Shown here: piece after piece, positions 7,954 through 16,474 of the stretch
Layout of the letters: each line of letters starts with the position of its first letter
Numbering within the stretch: the stretch's first letter is position 1
NCBI GenBank assembly: GCA_041178545.1
Contig: JBEGVB010000198.1
Coordinates: 1-29,430, forward strand
Origin: JBEATZ01 sp041178545
GTDB lineage: Bacteria > Planctomycetota > UBA1135 > UBA2386
Reading direction: 5' to 3'
DNA length: 29,430 bases
Made by a program: the position numbers and the translations under genes
Notes under the pieces: generated by a model
The model's input: the letters and a program-made list of their open reading frames with translations, nothing else
Told to the model about the DNA's origin: nothing
The model's database searches: none

Positions 7954-8667
7954 TCAGCCCGGACCGGCGCTCTGGTTGAGGCGTACGGCCATGACGCTCA
8001 GCAGGTCCTTCACCCGGGTTTCCACCTGGTTCACGTTGGCCACGTTGTCCAGCACGACTGCCTCGCGCGCGCCCTGGGGCAGGAAGACGAGCCTGCCGCT
8101 CCGCAGCAGGGCGAACTCGGCGAGGTCGGCGATCTCCTTGTTCATTTCCAGCCCCTCCGTCGACCAGCGCTTCACGTCGCCCAGGTAGCCGCGGTGCAGA
8201 AGGATCTCGCGCGCATTGACCTCGTAGTAGTGGAAGCGCGTGTTGACCCAGACGATGCCGAGCAGGATGCCGAAGCCGATGCTCACCATGCCGTAGAAGT
8301 TGGTGTTCATCCGCGCGTCGCCCATGGCGTTCCAGACCGAGCCGAGGAAGCCGGTGACGTTCCAGTGCTTGTCACCCCAGAGCACGAGCATGACCAGGGC
8401 GATGATGACGGCCACCAGCGTGATCGACTTGTAGCGGGAGAAGTCGAAGGCAAAGACCAGCAGGTTGAGGAAGAACACGATCAGCCACGTGTTGCCCAGG
8501 CCGGCGATGCCCGTCGTCGATCCCTCGCTGCTGAAGAGCGAGAGCACGAAGAAGAGCGTGGCGCACACGAAGGTGGGGTAGAAGAACACCACCTTCGGCC
8601 AGGGCCGGATCAACACGCTCTCGGGCTCGGGGGCGGGGACGGTGGGCAGGGGCGTGGCGGTGGTCAT
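7954..8667 (-). CDS. Four-helix membrane protein with a PH-like C-terminal domain
   Basis: 237 aa from ATG 8667, preceded closely by GGTGGAG; another in-frame ATG at 8682 would add five residues. After a Pro-rich cytoplasmic leader come four predicted membrane helices (about 26-46, 59-76, 80-97 and 124-143). The remaining ~90 residues, starting near FHYYEVNAREI, are soluble and look like a bacterial PH-like (bPH/DUF304-type) module, with HRGYLGDVKRW and VFLPQGAREAVVLDNV segments. I do not recognise a named family. It is divergent from nfeD-floA, with 118 bases between the starts, so the two may share a regulatory region. Downstream it is separated by ~150 bases from the sugar operon. A role at the membrane near the flotillin system is speculation from position only. 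Confidence 0.82.
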   Translation of the reverse strand: MTTATPLPTVPAPEPESVLIRPWPKVVFFYPTFVCATLFFVLSLFSSEGSTTGIAGLGNTWLIVFFLNLLVFAFDFSRYKSITLVAVIIALVMLVLWGDKHWNVTGFLGSVWNAMGDARMNTNFYGMVSIGFGILLGIVWVNTRFHYYEVNAREILLHRGYLGDVKRWSTEGLEMNKEIADLAEFALLRSGRLVFLPQGAREAVVLDNVANVNQVETRVKDLLSVMAVRLNQSAGPG

Positions 8668-8785
8668 GACTCCACCGGCCATTGTGCCCGTGCGGGAACC
8701 CCGGTCCCACGCCGACGGCCACATTCGGGCCCGTGGGTCCGGTTGCGGGCGAAATCCCTTGTGGCCTGTGCTAAACGTGCGGCTC

Positions 8786-10855
8786 GTGAATCGGAGCCAC
8801 GAACGCATCCTGGGCAGTGTCGCTTGCGTGTGCCTCACCGTGCTCGCCCTCGTCCTCGGCGCCTGCAACGGTGGTGTGCAGCCGCTGCAGCAGGCCCAGC
8901 AGGCCCGGGCCGCCGAGCCGCAGGCCATCGTCGTGCGGCTGCAGGGGGCACTGGGCACCGTCGAGGCCGCTCGCTGCCAGCGGGCACTGCGGTGGGCGGA
9001 GTCGGCAGGGATGGATGCCGTCGTCTTCCACCTCGACTCGGCAGGCGGCATCGAGGACGCCACGGCCGAGGCAGAGGCCCTGTTCGAGCGCGTGCTCGCG
9101 AGCCCCGTGAAGACGATTGCATGGGTCTCGGGCAAGGCCACGGGTGGTGCAGCCCACCTTGGCATCCTGTGCGACCAGCTCTGGTTCGCGCCCGGTGCCG
9201 AGCTCGGCGCCATCGCGCCGGTCGACGTTCCGCTCGAGGAGTTGCTCGGGCTCGCTCCCGAGGATGCCGCCGTGCAGCGCATGGCAGCCTTCCGCGCGGA
9301 GGTGCTCGACCAGCTCGCCCGGTCCGGACGCAAGCTCGGCGCGGATGCGCTGCAGCTGTGCGCCGGGATGGCCGACCCCACGCTCGTGCTCCGGCGGGTC
9401 GAGGTCACCGAGGGCGGCATCGACAGCCTGAGGGTGCTGTCCGACCCGGAGGTCGACGCGCTGCGCAAGGCCGGCACGACCGTGCGTGTGGCCGACGACC
9501 TGTCGCGGCCGGTCATGGTGGACGGCAGGCTGGCCCAGTCCACCGGTCTCGGTGCGGGCATCGTGGGATCGGTCACCGAGCTCGGTGCCGACCAACTGCT
9601 GCTGCCCCCCGACAGCGTGGTGGAGATCACGCCCAACTGGTCGGAGCACGCTGTCGCGTGGCTCGAACTGCTGCAGCCCGTGCTGCTGGTGGCAGGCCTC
9701 ATCCTGCTCGTGCTCGAGGTCAAGACGCCCGGTGTGGGCATCTTCGGGGTGCTCGGCGTGATGCTGCTCGGGCTCGCGATGCTCCACGGCTGGCTGGTGG
9801 GCCTGGCGGAGGCCGCGGAGATCCTGCTGTTCTGCATCGGCCTCGCCTCGGTCGCAGTCGAGATCTTCCTGCTGCCGGGCACGGTGTTCTTCGGCGCCTC
9901 GGGACTGGTGTTCCTGGTCGCCTCGCTCGTGCTCTCCAACCAGGGTTTCGTGCTGCCGCGCACCCTGAGCCAGGACGAGATCCTGCTCGACAACCTGGTG
10001 CGGCTGCTCACGCTGTTCGCGCTCACCTTCGCCGGAAGCTTCGTGCTGTGGCGGCTGCTGCCGCGGCTGCCCGTGGTCCGCAACCTGTTCCAGCCCGCGC
10101 CCGAGGTCGCCTCGGCGACGGGTGCGTCGACCCAGTTCGGCGCGGTGCAGGCAGCGGCCCAGTTCCTCGGCCGCACCGGTCGCGCCGCCACGACCCTGCG
10201 CCCCGCGGGCGTGATGGAGTCCGGTCCAGACCGGCTCGACGTGGTGACCGAGGGTGAGTTCCTCGAGGCCGGGACGCCCCTGCGCGTGGTGCAGGTGGAC
10301 GGCAACCGCATCGTGGTGGGCCGCGACGAGGGCGCGGCCACGCGCGAGTCCCAGCGCGGCGAGGTCGGCACCGTGTTGCTCATCGCGGTCATCGGCATCG
10401 CTCTGCTGGTGGCCGAGGTCTTCTTCGTGTCCTTCGGCGTGCTCTCCGTGATGAGCGGGGCCGCCCTCATCGGTGCAGTGTTCCTCGCGTTCCAGGAGGG
10501 CACCACCTTCGGCTTCGGCGTGCTGGTGGGGGAGGCCGTTGCCGCGCCCCTAGCACTCAGTGCCGCGGTGAAGCTGCTGCCCCGCACCCGCTTCGGCAAG
10601 GCCATCCAGCTCGAGGCCCCGACCCGCGAGGAGGTGTCCGCGGGCGCCGAGGACGCGTCCCTGCGCAGCCTGCTGCACAAGCAGGGCGTCACCGTCTCCG
10701 TGCTGCGTCCTGCCGGGTTCGCCCGCATCGAGGGACGCCGCGTCGACGTGGTCACCCGTGGCGAGATGCTCGACGAGGGCGCAGCCGTCCGCGTGGTCGA
10801 GGTCTCCGCAAACCGCGTCGTGGTGGCTGCTGTCACCCCATCCGCACCCAACTGA
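8786..10855 (+). CDS. nfeD: NfeD-family membrane protein, long form with tandem OB-type domains
   Basis: 689 aa from GTG 8786; GTGs at 8768 and 8777 are possible. The signal ends in lipobox LGAC (Cys27). Residues ~45-290 form a ClpP/SppA-type domain as in long NfeD proteins (HLDSAGG at 82-88, FAPGAELGAIAPV near 134-146), but the usual AASAG serine motif reads TGGAAHLG, with Gly at the nucleophile position (about 120). Next come a four-helix bundle (about 291-390), another helix (~405-428), a first OB-like NfeD module (~455-520, LRPAG at 471), three more helices (from ~528) and a second OB-like module (~629-689, LRPAG at 640). NfeD proteins work with flotillins, and floA follows after 28 bases. 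The TGCTAAACG just before the start could be an extended -10, giving an almost leaderless mRNA, but no good -35 is visible. Confidence 0.92.
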   Translation: MNRSHERILGSVACVCLTVLALVLGACNGGVQPLQQAQQARAAEPQAIVVRLQGALGTVEAARCQRALRWAESAGMDAVVFHLDSAGGIEDATAEAEALFERVLASPVKTIAWVSGKATGGAAHLGILCDQLWFAPGAELGAIAPVDVPLEELLGLAPEDAAVQRMAAFRAEVLDQLARSGRKLGADALQLCAGMADPTLVLRRVEVTEGGIDSLRVLSDPEVDALRKAGTTVRVADDLSRPVMVDGRLAQSTGLGAGIVGSVTELGADQLLLPPDSVVEITPNWSEHAVAWLELLQPVLLVAGLILLVLEVKTPGVGIFGVLGVMLLGLAMLHGWLVGLAEAAEILLFCIGLASVAVEIFLLPGTVFFGASGLVFLVASLVLSNQGFVLPRTLSQDEILLDNLVRLLTLFALTFAGSFVLWRLLPRLPVVRNLFQPAPEVASATGASTQFGAVQAAAQFLGRTGRAATTLRPAGVMESGPDRLDVVTEGEFLEAGTPLRVVQVDGNRIVVGRDEGAATRESQRGEVGTVLLIAVIGIALLVAEVFFVSFGVLSVMSGAALIGAVFLAFQEGTTFGFGVLVGEAVAAPLALSAAVKLLPRTRFGKAIQLEAPTREEVSAGAEDASLRSLLHKQGVTVSVLRPAGFARIEGRRVDVVTRGEMLDEGAAVRVVEVSANRVVVAAVTPSAPN

Positions 10856-10883
10856 CTTTCCGAACCCCGTCAACCAAACAACC

Positions 10884-11918
10884 ATGCTTGCCCAATCCCC
10901 CAGCCTGTTGCCCTGGATCCTCGGCGCGCTGCTGATCCTGCTGCTCGTCCTGGTCATCATCCTCCTCAAGTTCGTCAACCTCTGGGTGCAGGCGTTCATG
11001 TCCAAGACGCCCATCAGCCTCTTCCAGCTGGTGGGGATGTGGCTGCGCAAGGTCAACCCGACGGTGATCGTGCGGTCGATGATCAGTTCCACCCAGGCAG
11101 GCGTGCCCCTCGACGTGCGCCAGCTCGAGGCCCACTTCCTCGCCGGCGGCAACGTGTTCAACCTCGTGCGCGCGCTGATCGCGGCCGACCGCGCCAACCT
11201 CGGCCTCGACTTCCGGGCGGCTGCGGCCATCGACCTCGCCGGCCGCAACATGCTCGATGCAGTGCAGACCTGCGTGAACCCCAAGGTGATCGACTGCCCG
11301 GCAGAGGGCAAGGTCGCCGCAATGGCCAAGGACGGCATCCAGGTGCTGGCCAAGGCGCGCGTGACCGTGCGCACCAACCTCAAGCGTCTCGTCGGTGGCG
11401 CCACCGAGGAGACCATCATCGCGCGCGTCGGCGAGGGCATCGTCTCCACGATCGGCTCTTCGCTCTCGCACAAGGACGTGCTGGAGAACCCCGACCGCAT
11501 CAGCAAGGGCGTGCTCGCCAAGGGCCTCGATGCCGGCACGGCATTCGAGATCCTCTCCATCGACATCGCCGACGTGGACATCGGCGACAACATCGGTGCC
11601 CGCCTGCAGGCGGACCAGGCCGAGGCCGACAAGCGCGTGGCGCAGGCTGCTGCCGAGAGCCGTCGCGCCATGGCCGTCGCCGCGGAGCAGGAGAACGTTG
11701 CAGAGATCGCCGCCAACCGCGCCAAGCTGGTGCTGGCCGAGTCCGAGGTGCCCAAGGCCATGGCGGATGCCTTCCGCTCCGGCAACCTTGGCATCATGGA
11801 CTACGTGCGCATGAAGAACATGGAGGCCGACACCCGGATGCGGACGCAGATCGCGTCCTCCGAGGAGTCGCACCAGCACGGTCAGGACCAGCGCAACAAG
11901 GGCCTGGGCGAGGGCTGA
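10884..11918 (+). CDS. floA: Flotillin-like protein FloA (SPFH domain)
   Basis: 344 aa, close to the ~330 aa usual for FloA/YqfA (UPF0365). The ATG at 10884 is chosen because the membrane anchor (about 9-30, rich in Leu/Ile/Val) begins right after it; upstream in-frame sequence is the end of nfeD read in another frame. The SPFH region carries family landmarks such as MWLRKVNP, a LEAHFLAGGNV segment and RVTVRTN, followed by an Ala/Glu-rich coiled coil (about 250-300) with QADQAEADKR and SEVPKAMADAFR. FloA forms membrane microdomains and helps recruit proteins there. It sits 28 bases after nfeD and 3 bases before the next gene, the classical NfeD-flotillin pairing. No Shine-Dalgarno is visible. 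Confidence 0.97.
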   Translation: MLAQSPSLLPWILGALLILLLVLVIILLKFVNLWVQAFMSKTPISLFQLVGMWLRKVNPTVIVRSMISSTQAGVPLDVRQLEAHFLAGGNVFNLVRALIAADRANLGLDFRAAAAIDLAGRNMLDAVQTCVNPKVIDCPAEGKVAAMAKDGIQVLAKARVTVRTNLKRLVGGATEETIIARVGEGIVSTIGSSLSHKDVLENPDRISKGVLAKGLDAGTAFEILSIDIADVDIGDNIGARLQADQAEADKRVAQAAAESRRAMAVAAEQENVAEIAANRAKLVLAESEVPKAMADAFRSGNLGIMDYVRMKNMEADTRMRTQIASSEESHQHGQDQRNKGLGEG

Positions 11919-11921
11919 CGC

Positions 11922-12638
11922 GTGCTCGAGAAGTTCTTCCGCCTGCTGCTCGACAACCCGCTGATCCTGCTCATCGTGGGCAGTTGGGTGTTGGGTGCCG
12001 TTGGCAGCGCCTTGCGCAAGGCGCGCGAGCGCGCCGAGGAGGAGCGTCGCGCCGGCCGGCGGATGCCGTCGACGACGTCCGAGGACGCGATGGGCGGTGC
12101 TCCGACGGTGGAGACCCGCCCCAGCGAGGAAGACGTTGCAGAGAAGCTGCGGCGCATCCTCGGCGAGATGCAGTCGGGCAGTGCCCCGGCACCGGTGCGC
12201 TCCGAGGAGCCGCCGCCGGTTCCCCGGCGCGAGGCCAGGCCGCACTCGTTCGACGAGGACACCGAGGAGGAGGTGCGGGAGGTCGCCGCGCGCGAGGAAC
12301 CGCGGACGGTGCCTGTGCGTCCGTTCGAGCCTCCGCCGCTGCCGCAGCGCGGGAGCAGTGGGGCGTTCGCGCCACGGCCCTTCGTGCCCTCGAACCTCGG
12401 CAGGGTGCCCGTCCAGGTCCAATCGCACGTGGGTGAGGCGATGCAACGGCGGGCGGCACCCGCCTCGGGCGCCGTGGCCACGACGCAGCTGGGTGGCCTC
12501 GGCGGGCGCGGGCCCGCCACCGTGCGCCGTCGCAAGGGTGGCACCGAGACGGTGGACCTGAGCGACCTGCGCAGTGCGATCATCCTGCGCGAGGTGCTGG
12601 ACCGCCCGCTGGCCCTGCGCGAGGAATGGGGCCGCTGA
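11922..12638 (+). CDS. Membrane-anchored hypothetical protein linked to floA
   Basis: 238 aa from a GTG three bases after the floA stop, so probably co-translated with it. A single N-terminal hydrophobic segment (about 8-30) is followed by an Arg/Glu-rich basic-acidic helix, then a long low-complexity Pro/Glu/Arg region. A short motif EEDVAEKLRRILGEM (about 69-83) is followed by disorder, and the protein ends in an ordered-looking segment (about 207-238) with DLSDLRSAIILREVLDRP and LALREEW. The ending recalls a short C-terminal motif seen in some planctomycete proteins next to flotillin genes, but I cannot name the family. The layout (anchor, disordered spacer, terminal peptide) suggests a linker or adaptor presenting its C-terminus from the flotillin-rich membrane. 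That role is inference. Confidence 0.82.
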   Translation: MLEKFFRLLLDNPLILLIVGSWVLGAVGSALRKARERAEEERRAGRRMPSTTSEDAMGGAPTVETRPSEEDVAEKLRRILGEMQSGSAPAPVRSEEPPPVPRREARPHSFDEDTEEEVREVAAREEPRTVPVRPFEPPPLPQRGSSGAFAPRPFVPSNLGRVPVQVQSHVGEAMQRRAAPASGAVATTQLGGLGGRGPATVRRRKGGTETVDLSDLRSAIILREVLDRPLALREEWGR

Positions 12639-12647
12639 GGTCCGGTC

Positions 12648-12673
12648 GCCGCAGGAGCCCTGGCTCCCGCGGC
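12648..12673. terminator. Hairpin between convergent genes, possible bidirectional terminator
   Basis: GCCGC pairs with GCGGC and GGAGC pairs with GCTCC, separated by a single A/C mismatch and a CCTG loop. The hairpin lies in the 48-base gap between the ends of the floA-linked gene (+) and the M28 peptidase gene (-). There is no U-tract on either side, so intrinsic termination is uncertain; it may instead act as a 3'-end stabiliser. Confidence 0.45.
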
Positions 12674-12686
12674 AGTCGACGCGTTG

Positions 12687-14303
12687 CTACTTGGTGCGCA
12701 GCGGGGCCGCTGGCTTCTCGGGCGCTCCGCGCAGTTCCTTGCGCGCCTTCTCCCACAGCTCGGGGTCGACGAGCGGGCGCGCGTCCTGCACCGCCAGCTC
12801 AAAGGCGATGTCGTAGGCCCACATCGCGATGCGGCCGAGCTTGGCGTAGTGGATCTTCTCGGGCGTGTCCGTGGGCTGGTGGTAGTCCTTGTGGAAGCCG
12901 GTGAAGAAGAAGGCGATGGGGATGCCCTTCGCGGCGAAGTTGGCGTGGTCGCTGCGCGAGAAGACGCCTTCCTCGTCGTACTCGACCTCCAGCCCGGCGA
13001 GTTCGTTGCGGGCGAGGACCAGTTCGTGCAGGTCGTTGGACATCTTGCGGGTGCCCACGAGGTGCACGACGTTGGTGTTCTTCTCGGCGGGCTCGTCCTT
13101 GTGCTCCTCGTCGCGGCCGATCATGTCCATCTGCAGCTCGGCGACGATCGCGTCGAGCGGGACTGGCGGGTTGTCGACGAAGAACTTGGAGCCGACCAGG
13201 CCGTTCTCCTCGCCGCAGAAACAGGTGAAGACGATGCTGCGGCGCGGCTTGACGGGGTTGGAGGTGAAGGCCTTCACCACGGCCATCACGCCCGTGGTGC
13301 CCGAGCCGTCGTCGTCGGCGCCCGGGTAGACCGTGTCGCCGCGGCGGCCGAGGTGGTCGAGGTGGCTGCCGATCACGACGTACTCGTCGCGCAGCTCGGG
13401 GTCGGCCCCGCGCAGGACGCCGGTCACGTTGAAGGCGGGCAGTTGGACCTCGCTGATGGTCACGGAGAGTTCGGCCGCCACCTTGGTGTCGACCGGCTTG
13501 CCGGCCTCCGGCAGCGCGCCCTGGCCGTGGCCAGCCGCGGCGAGCAGGGCCTTGGTGTCGTCGCCGCCGAAGGCGACGTTGAGCGGCGCGAGACGGGCAC
13601 CTGCTGCAGCAGGGTTGCCGCCGCGGCCCATGCCGGCGCGGCCGGTCAGCCCGCCGCCCACCGCCGCCTCGTCTGCGAACACGATGGCGAGGGCGCCCTT
13701 GCCCTGCAGTGCGTTGGTGGCCGCAAAGCGCGCCGTGGTGACTGCACCCGTGGGCGAGCCCTCGGGCATGCGGAGGTGCACCACCAGCACCTTGTCCTTG
13801 GCGTCGACGCCCTCGAGTCCCTCGAACCGCGGCATGGCGCGCCTGCCCTCGGCAGGGGCCTTGGGTGCGTCGAGCACCAGCAGCATCACGTTGCCCTTGG
13901 CGCTGGCCGACTTGCTCACGCTGCCGGCGAGGCGCGCTGCCGGGACGCGCATCAGTTCCTTGCCGTCCACGGAGAACGCGATCCAGGTGCCAGCCTCGTC
14001 GACCTTCGCACCGCTCCACGGCACGCGCTGGAAGTAGGTGCCCTCGTCACCGAGCGGTTCGAGGCCGCAGGCCTTGAAGTGGTCGCGCACGAACTCGGCA
14101 GCCTTGCGGAAGCCCTCTTGCCCGGTGCCTCGGCCCTCGAAGTCCGGCCCCGCGAGCGTGCCGAGCCAGGAGCGGAGGTCGTCCTCGCTCACGGCAGCCG
14201 CGCCCTTGGCGCGGTCGTCGGGCAGGGTTGCCTTCTGGGCGGGAGCCGCCGCCAACAGCGTGGCGACGGAGAGGAGCAGCAGTGCGGTTCGTTGCAGTTG
14301 CAT
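12687..14303 (-). CDS. Secreted M28-family zinc aminopeptidase with PA-type insert
   Basis: 538 aa from ATG 14303 (a GTG directly before it could add one residue). The signal peptide ends near APA-Q (about 22), so the enzyme is exported. The M28 di-zinc set is complete: SHLDH with His314, GADDDGSGT (Asp near 330-332), Glu365/Glu366 in CGEENGLVGS, Asp393 in MDMIG and His475 in KDYHQPTDT. Residues ~120-290 hold an insert with the look of a protease-associated (PA) domain, as in many secreted M28 enzymes. It should cleave N-terminal amino acids from peptides in the periplasm or outside the cell. It lies 105 bases downstream of the Lol exporter permease on the same strand and could be read through from that operon. 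Confidence 0.93.
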   Translation of the reverse strand: MQLQRTALLLLSVATLLAAAPAQKATLPDDRAKGAAAVSEDDLRSWLGTLAGPDFEGRGTGQEGFRKAAEFVRDHFKACGLEPLGDEGTYFQRVPWSGAKVDEAGTWIAFSVDGKELMRVPAARLAGSVSKSASAKGNVMLLVLDAPKAPAEGRRAMPRFEGLEGVDAKDKVLVVHLRMPEGSPTGAVTTARFAATNALQGKGALAIVFADEAAVGGGLTGRAGMGRGGNPAAAGARLAPLNVAFGGDDTKALLAAAGHGQGALPEAGKPVDTKVAAELSVTISEVQLPAFNVTGVLRGADPELRDEYVVIGSHLDHLGRRGDTVYPGADDDGSGTTGVMAVVKAFTSNPVKPRRSIVFTCFCGEENGLVGSKFFVDNPPVPLDAIVAELQMDMIGRDEEHKDEPAEKNTNVVHLVGTRKMSNDLHELVLARNELAGLEVEYDEEGVFSRSDHANFAAKGIPIAFFFTGFHKDYHQPTDTPEKIHYAKLGRIAMWAYDIAFELAVQDARPLVDPELWEKARKELRGAPEKPAAPLRTK

Positions 14304-14408
14304 CACGGGTGGCTTTCTACGAGGCGCACCGCCGGATTGCCAACCGGGTGGGGGCTGCCGTGCAGTGTTGCAGCGCTGTTGCAGCAGCTTGGGTCGGTGC
14401 CGACGGCG

Positions 14409-15746
14409 TCAGTTGCCGCGCAGCGAGACGAGCGGGTCGTGCCGGGCGGCCCGGAAGGCCGGCAGCGCCGACACCAGCACGCCGGTCACGAACGCCATGC
14501 CCGCGACCTGAAGGATCCACACCGGGTCGAGGTCGTACGGCACGCGGTCGAGGTTGTAGACCTTGACCGGGAACAGGTCGATGCCGAACACCCCGAGCAT
14601 GAACAGGCGGAACTCCTCGAGGTAGACGGCAGACAGGCAGCCGGTCACGACGCCGAGCGCGATGCCGAGCACCGTCACGCACAGGCCGCACGAGAGGAAC
14701 ACCTGCATCACGCCGAGCGGCGTGCCACCCATGGCCGTGAGGATGCCGATGTCGCCTGTCTTCTCCGCCACCATCATCGACAGGGTCGCGTACATCAGGA
14801 ATGCGGCAGCGACCATGATGACGATGAGCACGATCTTCATCAGCGAGCGCTGGTGCTCCACGTTGAGCAGCATGGAGCGGTCGCGTTCGCGCCACGACCA
14901 CACGACCGGCAGGCCGCCCGGGCGCGACTTCGCCGCCTCGGTGACGAGCCGCTGCAGGCGGTCGGCGGTCTCCTCGACGGAGTTGCCGTCGACCACGCGC
15001 ACCGAGGCCTCCTGCACCCAGTCCGGGTGTGTGGGAGCGAGTTCGGCGCGCAGCGGGCCCATGGCCACGAAGGTCGTGTTGCCGTCGAAGCCGCCATGGC
15101 GGCTGCGGTAGGCGCCTGCCACGCGGTACTCGATGCGGATCTGGTCGAGGCCCCGGTTGCCGTCGCGGTCGGCACGGCTGAGCTGCCCGGTGGTGAGGAC
15201 GATGGTGTCGCCGCGGCGGATGCCGTCGTTGCGCATGCGCTGCTCGCCCAGCAGGATCGCAGGCCTGCCGTCGACCGGCGCCAGCGGGTCGTCGACATTG
15301 GCCACGCGGTGTTCGGCGTCCGCGGCCAGCAGCCAGGTGCGCAACCCGGTCACCGCGAACTCCTCCGCCGGGACGATGCCCAGCACGCTCACGAACGGCC
15401 CGTCGCCGCCCTGCAGCGCGCCGCGGCCCGGCAGCGGGGGCGGCCCGGGCTGCTTGCCGGGTGACGAGAGCAGTCCGTAGTGCACGAGGCGAGGCGCGCA
15501 GGCTGCGACGTTCGTGTCGCCGGTGAGCGCCAGGCGGATGGGTTCCCATGCCGAGCGTTGGGGGATGGCCAACACGCTCACGTCGGAGCCGGCGGCGCGC
15601 ACGTGCTCGGACGCCACCTTGAGGAAGCCCGAGAAGATCGACACGACGACGATGAGGGCCCACACGCCCAGCATGACGCCCAGCATCCCGAGCAGGTTGA
15701 TCGGGCGCGTGAGCAGGTACCGGAGCGCGAGGAACCAGCGGTACAT
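14409..15746 (-). CDS. LolC/LolE-family ABC transporter permease (distal copy)
   Basis: 445 aa. The topology is typical of the family: one membrane helix near residues 20-45 (after FLALRYLLTRPINLLG), a large periplasmic domain (~46-300), then three helices in the FtsX-like C-terminal domain. VEHQRSLMKIVL precedes the second helix, and EKTGDIGILTAMGG marks the coupling region that contacts the ATPase. Its ATG shares one base with the stop of the ATPase gene (TGATG), so expression is coupled. With the paralogue at 16471-17892 it would form the heterodimeric membrane part of a LolCDE-like complex that extracts lipoproteins from the inner membrane, consistent with several lipoproteins in this window. 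Whether it is the C or E subunit cannot be decided; a MacB-like exporter is less likely. Confidence 0.92.
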   Translation of the reverse strand: MYRWFLALRYLLTRPINLLGMLGVMLGVWALIVVVSIFSGFLKVASEHVRAAGSDVSVLAIPQRSAWEPIRLALTGDTNVAACAPRLVHYGLLSSPGKQPGPPPLPGRGALQGGDGPFVSVLGIVPAEEFAVTGLRTWLLAADAEHRVANVDDPLAPVDGRPAILLGEQRMRNDGIRRGDTIVLTTGQLSRADRDGNRGLDQIRIEYRVAGAYRSRHGGFDGNTTFVAMGPLRAELAPTHPDWVQEASVRVVDGNSVEETADRLQRLVTEAAKSRPGGLPVVWSWRERDRSMLLNVEHQRSLMKIVLIVIMVAAAFLMYATLSMMVAEKTGDIGILTAMGGTPLGVMQVFLSCGLCVTVLGIALGVVTGCLSAVYLEEFRLFMLGVFGIDLFPVKVYNLDRVPYDLDPVWILQVAGMAFVTGVLVSALPAFRAARHDPLVSLRGN

Positions 15747-16474
15747 CAGTTCACCACGACTCCGTCGCGCAACCGGATGACGCGGTGGCAGCGGCTCGCG
15801 ATCTCCTCGTTGTGGGTCACCAGCACGAAGGCGAGGCCGCGCTCGCTGTTGATGCGGAACAGCAGGTTCATCACCTCGTCGGCAGTGGAGCTGTCGAGGT
15901 TGCCCGTCGGCTCGTCCGCCAGGATCACGCGGGGGCTGGCCAGCAGCGCGCGTGCGATGGCCACGCGCTGGCGCTCGCCGCCGGAGAGCTCGGAGGGGCG
16001 GTGGTGGAGGCGTTCCCCGAGACCGACCTGCGTCATCAGGGAAACGGCCTCCTCGCGGACCTTGGCGCGGATGCCGAGGTAGCCGAGCGGGGACACGTCC
16101 ATCATCCTGCCCAGCAGCACGTTCTGCAGCGCGGTGAGCTCTGGGATCAGGTGGTAGAACTGGAACACGAACCCCACGTGCTGGTGCCGCAGGCGCGCGC
16201 GCGCCGCAACCGACAGGTCCTGCACCGGCTTGTCGTCGTAGCGCACCTCGCCGCTGCTGGGCCGGTCCAACAGCCCGAGCACGTGCAGCAAGGTGGACTT
16301 GCCGGCACCGGAGGCGCCCAGCAGCGCGACCATCTCGCCGCGGCGCACCGTGAGGTCGATGCCCTTGAGGATCGGGATCTCGCGCCCGCCGAGCCAGTAG
16401 CTCTTCCGGAGCTGCCGCGCCTCGAGCACGGGCTCGGTGCCCACGGGTGCACTTGCATGCTGCATGGTGTTCAT
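15746..16474 (-). CDS. lolD: LolD-type ABC transporter ATP-binding protein
   Basis: 242 aa. All nucleotide-binding motifs are present: Walker A GASGAGKST (53-61), Q-loop in FVFQFYHLIPELTALQNV, signature LSGGERQRVAIARAL, Walker B VILADEPTGNLD and the switch His in LVTHN. The FYHLIPELTALQNV sequence and ~230 aa length are typical of the LolD/MacB/FtsE group, and the two flanking Lol-type permeases settle on LolD. The start overlaps the stop of the upstream permease as ATGA, and its stop overlaps the downstream permease start as TGATG, so the three subunits are translationally coupled. It powers lipoprotein release from the inner membrane. A second ATG four codons in is a possible alternative start. 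Confidence 0.94.
   Translation of the reverse strand: MNTMQHASAPVGTEPVLEARQLRKSYWLGGREIPILKGIDLTVRRGEMVALLGASGAGKSTLLHVLGLLDRPSSGEVRYDDKPVQDLSVAARARLRHQHVGFVFQFYHLIPELTALQNVLLGRMMDVSPLGYLGIRAKVREEAVSLMTQVGLGERLHHRPSELSGGERQRVAIARALLASPRVILADEPTGNLDSSTADEVMNLLFRINSERGLAFVLVTHNEEIASRCHRVIRLRDGVVVN

Noticed and set aside
5246..8188. Open frame of 980 codons on the plus strand across the sugar operon
   Set aside because: It spans two well-recognised minus-strand enzymes, and its product is low-complexity His/Ala/Arg sequence without domains.
8743..8777. Possible promoter for nfeD (TTGCGG with TAAACG)
   Set aside because: The spacing is 23 bases, too long for a sigma70 promoter; only an extended -10 reading is possible and it was left as a remark in the gene entry.
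8668..10851. Extension of the PH-tailed membrane protein frame far upstream on the minus strand
   Set aside because: The extension is Ser/Thr/Arg-rich antisense sequence of nfeD; the real start is at 8667, where the protein pattern begins.
14393..14404. GTCGG/CCGAC hairpin after the Lol permease
   Set aside because: Only five pairs with a two-base loop and no U-tract; too weak to call a terminator.
12684..15464. Open frame of 926 codons on the plus strand
   Set aside because: It is antisense to the M28 peptidase and a Lol permease, both with intact active-site or topology motifs.
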